This document shows, piece after piece, positions 12,802-15,858 of a DNA stretch of 15,858 nt. Every line of letters starts with the position of its first letter. Position 1 is the first letter of the stretch. Position numbers and translations under genes: made by a program. The notes below the pieces were generated by a model that did no database searches, was not told the DNA's origin, and saw only the letters and a program-made list of their open reading frames with translations. Source of the stretch: Methanobacteriota archaeon (lineage in GTDB: Archaea; Halobacteriota; Syntropharchaeia; JACQPP01); contig JACQPP010000146.1 in assembly GCA_016207465.1 (NCBI GenBank), positions 1-15,858 of the forward strand, read 5' to 3'.

Positions 12802-14012
12802 GCGGTTTCACCTGCCTGGACCGCGGGCAGCCTCCCGGGTGCGATGATGGACCACTCTTTCCGCACGATGAGCACGGCGAGGCCGAGGAGAGAGACGAGG
12901 CCGAAGAGGGCGAGGCCCGCCCCGTAGGAGCCGGTGGTCTCCTTCAGGAGCCCGAGGGAGTATGCGAGAATGAATCCCCCCAGTCCTCCGAAGGCCCCCA
13001 CGAGGCCCGAGAGGAACCCGATTTCCCGGGGGAATCTCCGGGGGATAATCTGGAACTGGGCCCCATTTCCCAGGCCGAGGCAGGCCATGAGCGCCATGAA
13101 GAGGGGCAGGGCCAGGGGGAGCGGAGGAAGGGTGGATGTCCCACCGGCGGCCAGGGCCACCAGCGCCAGCAGGGGAATCAGCATCCTCCGGCCCCCCACG
13201 AGGTCCGCCACCCAGCCCCCGAGGGGCCGGATGAGGGAGCCGCAGAGCACGATGGCTGCCGCGGTGGTCCCCGCGGCCACCCCGTCCAGGCCATACTGAT
13301 CGTGGAGGAGGAGGGGCAGAAAGCCGGAGAGCCCCACGAAACCCCCGAAGGTGACGCCGTAGAGGAGGCAGAATCGCCAGGAGTCCCCATCGTGGATGGG
13401 GGCCGCGGCGCGCTTCCAGGGGACCCTCGGGGGGAGCGGGGGCTCCCGGGCCAGCAGGGCGAAGAGGATGCCCGTGAGGGCGACAAAGAGGGCCCCCAGG
13501 GCGAAGGTGTTGCGCCATCCCACGGCCTCCGCCAGCCTCGGGAGGACCAGCAGGGCCAGGACCGACCCCGTGTTGCCCTCTCCGACGATGCCATTGGCCA
13601 GCCCGGCGTGCTCCTTCGGGTAGCTGCGGCTGGCCAGGGCCATGGCGACGGCGAAGCTGGCCCCCGGGGCCCCCAGGAGGAGGCCGGAGAGGAGGAGGAC
13701 CCGGAGGTCCGCTCCCCCTATCCACGCCATCAGCGGCGGCAGGAGGGTGAGCAGGAGCAGCCCCATCCCCGTTCTCTTCGGCCCATTCCGGTCCGCGAGG
13801 AACCCCACCGGAATCCGCATCAAGGAGCCCCCCAGGATGGGGAGGGCCACCAGCAGCCCCTTCTCCGAGGGCGAGAGTCCCAGGTCGGTGGAGATGTAGA
13901 CCGCCAGGGCCCCCATCAGGAGCCATACCATGAAGCTCATCTCGAAGTGGACCAGGGCCGCCGCCAGGTTCCGGGGGCTGCCGCTGCGCAGCGCCGCCGC
14001 CAGCCCCGTCAT
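12798..14012 (-). CDS. narK: NarK-type nitrate/nitrite MFS transporter
   Basis: The 404-residue, about 12-helix MFS protein is of the nitrate/nitrite porter family. Diagnostic parts are GGSLMRIPVGFLADR in TM2 with substrate Arg R66, the first signature GEGNTG (144-149), R262 in TM8 (SLIRPLGGW), the GLGNGAQFQIIP segment (312-323) and the second signature GAFGGLGG (339-346). The two arginines match the anion-binding pair of Escherichia coli NarK by position in the fold. Substrate is therefore probably nitrate or nitrite, by uptake, exchange or export. The ATG at 14012 overlaps the molybdoenzyme stop as ATGA (14009-14012), and its own stop overlaps the etfBA start. A longer in-frame extension to 14147 is an antisense shadow of the upstream gene. 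Confidence 0.9.
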   Translation of the reverse strand: MTGLAAALRSGSPRNLAAALVHFEMSFMVWLLMGALAVYISTDLGLSPSEKGLLVALPILGGSLMRIPVGFLADRNGPKRTGMGLLLLTLLPPLMAWIGGADLRVLLLSGLLLGAPGASFAVAMALASRSYPKEHAGLANGIVGEGNTGSVLALLVLPRLAEAVGWRNTFALGALFVALTGILFALLAREPPLPPRVPWKRAAAPIHDGDSWRFCLLYGVTFGGFVGLSGFLPLLLHDQYGLDGVAAGTTAAAIVLCGSLIRPLGGWVADLVGGRRMLIPLLALVALAAGGTSTLPPLPLALPLFMALMACLGLGNGAQFQIIPRRFPREIGFLSGLVGAFGGLGGFILAYSLGLLKETTGSYGAGLALFGLVSLLGLAVLIVRKEWSIIAPGRLPAVQAGETA

Positions 14013-14728
14013 CTCCCGGGGTCCTCCGGGGGAACGAGGCCATACCTCTCCTGCCAGGCCCGCGCCAGGCTCCCGTCCTTGCTCTGCCCCAGGAGGGTCT
14101 TGATGCCCAGGGGGCTGTGGGGGAAGGCCCGGATGCCGCAGAGCCACTTGATGCTCTTGTATCCCTGGAGGAAGGGCACCACCAGGCGTATCGGACCCCC
14201 GTGCTCATGGGGCAGAGGTCCCCCGTTCATCCCGGTGGCGAGGAGCACCCGGGGGTCCAGGGCCTCCGCGCGGGTGAGGGCCTCGAAATAGTGGCCGTCC
14301 CGGGAGTAGAAGGCGAAGTGGTTGGCTCCCGCCGCGTCGAGACCGGTCCGCGCGAGGACATCCCGGAGGCGGAACCCCTCCCAGGTGACCCCCTCGATGA
14401 CGCAGTTGAAAATCTGGCAGATGAGGGGGACATGGGTGCGCACAATCCCGCGGGTCCCCGGCTCCCCCTGGGAGGCCCGGCCCATCGCCTCCAGGTCCGC
14501 CATCCGGAGCCTCCTGGGCTTGCAGTCGAGGCCGCACACCACCACCTCGAGGGCCTCGGGGGCCAGGGGCTCCGGGAGGGGGAAGAGGCTGATGACGAAG
14601 TCCTCCCGCTCCAGGTCAATGACCGAGAAGTGTCCCGCGAAGGCAGGGGGCGCCGCCTGGATGGGCCTCCGCACCGCCCGCCGGGGGGCCATGTAGATTT
14701 TCCCCTCGCCTTTGGCCTGGGCCATCAT
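14009..14728 (-). CDS. Sulfite-oxidase-family molybdopterin oxidoreductase
   Basis: The 239-residue protein contains the sulfite oxidase-type molybdopterin fold (PF00174). It runs from VVVCGLDCKPRRLRMADLEAM (62-82), through the candidate molybdenum-ligand cysteine C109 in FNCVIEGVTWEGFRLRDVL, to the pterin-binding LPHEHGGPIRLVVPFLQGYKSIKW (172-195). There is no Tat or Sec signal peptide, no heme domain and no dimerisation domain, so it is a minimal cytoplasmic form. Members include sulfite oxidase, MsrP and eukaryotic nitrate reductase; the substrate here is unknown. Start is the ATG at 14728 or the adjacent ATG at 14725, preceded by GGGGACGGAG. It lies 31 bp after a PII gene and is translationally coupled to narK, which points to nitrogen-oxyanion chemistry, by inference only. 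Confidence 0.85.
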   Translation of the reverse strand: MMAQAKGEGKIYMAPRRAVRRPIQAAPPAFAGHFSVIDLEREDFVISLFPLPEPLAPEALEVVVCGLDCKPRRLRMADLEAMGRASQGEPGTRGIVRTHVPLICQIFNCVIEGVTWEGFRLRDVLARTGLDAAGANHFAFYSRDGHYFEALTRAEALDPRVLLATGMNGGPLPHEHGGPIRLVVPFLQGYKSIKWLCGIRAFPHSPLGIKTLLGQSKDGSLARAWQERYGLVPPEDPGR

Positions 14729-14759
14729 CTCCGTCCCCGGGGGAAATGACGAAGGAATG

Positions 14760-15119
14760 TCATCTCACCGCCGCCGCCCCCGTGTTTCCGGTGCGGATTT
14801 GCACGGCCTGGGAGAGGGGGCAGACGAAGATTTTCCCATCGCCGATTTCCCCGGTCCGGTTCGCCGCGGCGATGATGCCGATGAGCCTCGGAACCTCCCC
14901 ATCCTCCACCACCACCTGGAGCATCTTCTTCGGGAGGAACGCCATGGAGACCTCCTGCTCCCCGCCGCCCTCCCGGGTGGCGGTATAGGCAAGGCCGCTC
15001 TCCCTCCCCCGGCCCAGCACGTCCACGATGGTGACCCCCGGGAACCCCGCCTCCGCCAGGGCCCTCTGGGTCTCCCGCGTCCGGTGCCTCCGGAGGATGG
15101 CCATGACCTCCTTCATCAC
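14760..15119 (-). CDS. P-II family nitrogen regulator (NifI2-like), third copy
   Basis: The 119-residue protein has the PII fold: MKEVMAIL strand, GFPGVTIVDVLGRG (25-38), a long T-loop ending in FLPKKMLQVVV, and the nucleotide/2-oxoglutarate core NRTGEIGDGKIFVCP followed by IRTG. The MxFLPKKM T-loop and C-terminal pattern resemble NifI2, the archaeal PII partner that regulates nitrogenase by direct binding. The standard uridylylation tyrosine context of bacterial GlnB is absent. Start is ATG 15119 or 15116. It follows the second PII gene by 3 bp and precedes the molybdoenzyme by 31 bp. Its likely role is to report 2-oxoglutarate/ATP status to a partner, perhaps the transporter or enzyme downstream. 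Confidence 0.88.
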   Translation of the reverse strand: MMKEVMAILRRHRTRETQRALAEAGFPGVTIVDVLGRGRESGLAYTATREGGGEQEVSMAFLPKKMLQVVVEDGEVPRLIGIIAAANRTGEIGDGKIFVCPLSQAVQIRTGNTGAAAVR

Positions 15120-15122
15120 GGT

Positions 15123-15485
15123 TCAAAGGGCGAGGTTGCCCCCCTCCCCGGTGCGGACCCGCACCGCCTCGTCCATGGGGAGAACGAAAATCTTGCCGTC
15201 CCCAATCTCCCCGGTCCGGTTGGTCTTCAGGATGAGGGAGACAACTCTCTCCACATCAGAGTCCCGCACCGCCAGCGTGACCATCTGCTTGGGGAGGAAG
15301 GTCATCCGCACTCCCCCGGTTCCTCCCCGGGGCCGGTCCCCGGGTTGCGAGAGATACTTCAGCCCCGCCTCTCTCCCCCGCCCCAGGACCCGGCGGGTGG
15401 TGACCATGGGGAACCCCTCCGCGTGGAGGAGGTCGAGGGTCTTGTGGAGGCGGGACCTCCGGATGACCGCCACCACCTCTCTCAT
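15123..15485 (-). CDS. P-II family nitrogen regulator (NifI2-like), second copy
   Basis: The 120-residue PII protein starts MREVVAVIRRSRLHKTL, with GFPMVTTRRVLGRGREAGLKYL. Its T-loop is enlarged and Gly/Pro-rich (PGDRPRGGTGGVRMTFLPKQM), followed by NRTGEIGDGKIFVLP and RVRTGEGG. It is closest in pattern to NifI2 and is a paralogue of the third copy, differing mainly in the T-loop, so the two may bind different partners. The ATG at 15485 immediately abuts the stop codon of the NifI1-like gene (15486-15488), giving strict co-expression. Confidence 0.9.
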   Translation of the reverse strand: MREVVAVIRRSRLHKTLDLLHAEGFPMVTTRRVLGRGREAGLKYLSQPGDRPRGGTGGVRMTFLPKQMVTLAVRDSDVERVVSLILKTNRTGEIGDGKIFVLPMDEAVRVRTGEGGNLAL

Positions 15486-15858
15486 CTATAGCCCCCGCTC
15501 CCCGGTGCGGATGGTATACGCAGTGTCCACCGGAGTCACGAATATCTTGCCATCCCCGAAATTTCCCGTCCGCGCGGCGGTCTTGATGACCTCCACCGCA
15601 GTGGCCACCCGCTCCCCCTCCACCACCAGCATCAGCATCACCTTGGCCACCTCATCGTACCGGGTGGCCCCCACCTGGAGCCCCCGCTGGCGCCCCCGCC
15701 CCAGCACATCGGTCTTGGTCATGGCCGCGAACCCCGCCTTCTCCAGGGCCTCGATGACCTCGAACTCCTTCTCGGGCCGCACGATGGCCCGGATGAGCCG
15801 CAGGCCATCCCCATCCTCCACTGCGGCCGGTGTCTCCACCCGGGGCGGGGCCTCGGCC
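15486..15858 (-). CDS. P-II family nitrogen regulator (NifI1-like), possibly longer than window
   Basis: The PII core is NifI1-like: LIRAIVRPEKEFEVIEALEKAGF, TKTDVLGRGRQRGLQVG, a short T-loop TRYDEVAKVMLMLVV, and ARTGNFGDGKIFVTPVDTAYTIRTGERGL at the end. NifI1 pairs with NifI2 to control nitrogenase in methanogens, normally within a nif operon. No start codon lies where NifI1 usually begins. The nearest are GTG at 15821 and GTG at 15839, and the frame stays open to the window edge through an Ala/Pro/acid-rich stretch (AEAPPRVETPAAVEDGDG). This may be a linker from a larger upstream domain or simply an N-terminal extension, so the annotated end is the window edge. Confidence 0.85.
   Translation of the reverse strand, partial: AEAPPRVETPAAVEDGDGLRLIRAIVRPEKEFEVIEALEKAGFAAMTKTDVLGRGRQRGLQVGATRYDEVAKVMLMLVVEGERVATAVEVIKTAARTGNFGDGKIFVTPVDTAYTIRTGERGL

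Noticed and set aside
11152..12927. 591-codon open frame antisense to etfBA
   Set aside because: The opposite strand encodes a clear ETF. This frame has no recognisable domain and biased Gly/Glu/His composition typical of antisense shadows.
14013..14147. N-terminal extension of the NarK gene
   Set aside because: It overlaps the end of the molybdoenzyme gene in another frame, and the normal MFS start follows the ATGA overlap.

Overview
The window reads as a GC-rich archaeal chromosome segment. Archaeal features are the two-step early shikimate entry (2-amino-3,7-dideoxy-D-threo-hept-6-ulosonate synthase plus 3-dehydroquinate synthase II) used instead of DAHP synthase and AroB, a bacterio-opsin-activator (HTH-10) regulator, and A/T-rich TATA-like boxes. 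Several of these boxes lie about 26-28 bp from the start codon, which implies largely leaderless transcripts. The HTH-10 gene, the ArsR-like regulator at 10459 and the fused EtfB-EtfA suggest a member of Thermoplasmatota or a related euryarchaeal group. This placement is inference, not proof.

Layout. 1-532: 5' part of a metallo-beta-lactamase-fold hydrolase that runs off the left edge. 635-982: an AT-rich, probably acquired, DUF333 membrane-anchored protein. 1070-2047 and 2137-2778: a ferritin-like di-iron protein divergent from an HTH-10 regulator. 2723-3454: a family 5 uracil-DNA glycosylase that overlaps the regulator tail to tail. 3528-4514: an unrecognised zinc-ribbon/coiled-coil protein. 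4524-7948 (minus strand): the early aromatic pathway genes aroA', aroB' and aroD, with a VapBC toxin-antitoxin pair between aroB' and aroD. 7995-9492: a CCG-domain iron-sulfur protein with a small membrane protein. 9661-10215: an orphan membrane protein. 10459-10977: an ArsR-like wHTH regulator.

10981-15858 (minus strand): a tightly packed operon reading PII (NifI1-like), PII (NifI2-like), PII (NifI2-like), sulfite-oxidase-family molybdoenzyme, NarK-type nitrate/nitrite transporter, fused EtfB-EtfA. Junctions are 0-3 bp among the PII genes, 31 bp before the molybdoenzyme, then two ATGA stop/start overlaps. This is the most interesting unit. It looks like a 2-oxoglutarate/ATP-sensing nitrogen module that couples import of a nitrogen oxyanion to an unusual molybdoenzyme, with an electron-transfer flavoprotein as possible electron carrier.

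Intergenic DNA also holds several perfect or near-perfect inverted repeats: 537-561, 7027-7065, 7107-7145, 5856-5875, 10299-10317 and 10391-10414. Two of them sit between a TATA-like element and the start codon of unrelated genes and share an identical 10-bp flank. No rRNA, tRNA, CRISPR array, insertion sequence or origin was recognised. No gene-free stretch exceeds 300 bases; the longest is 10216-10458.
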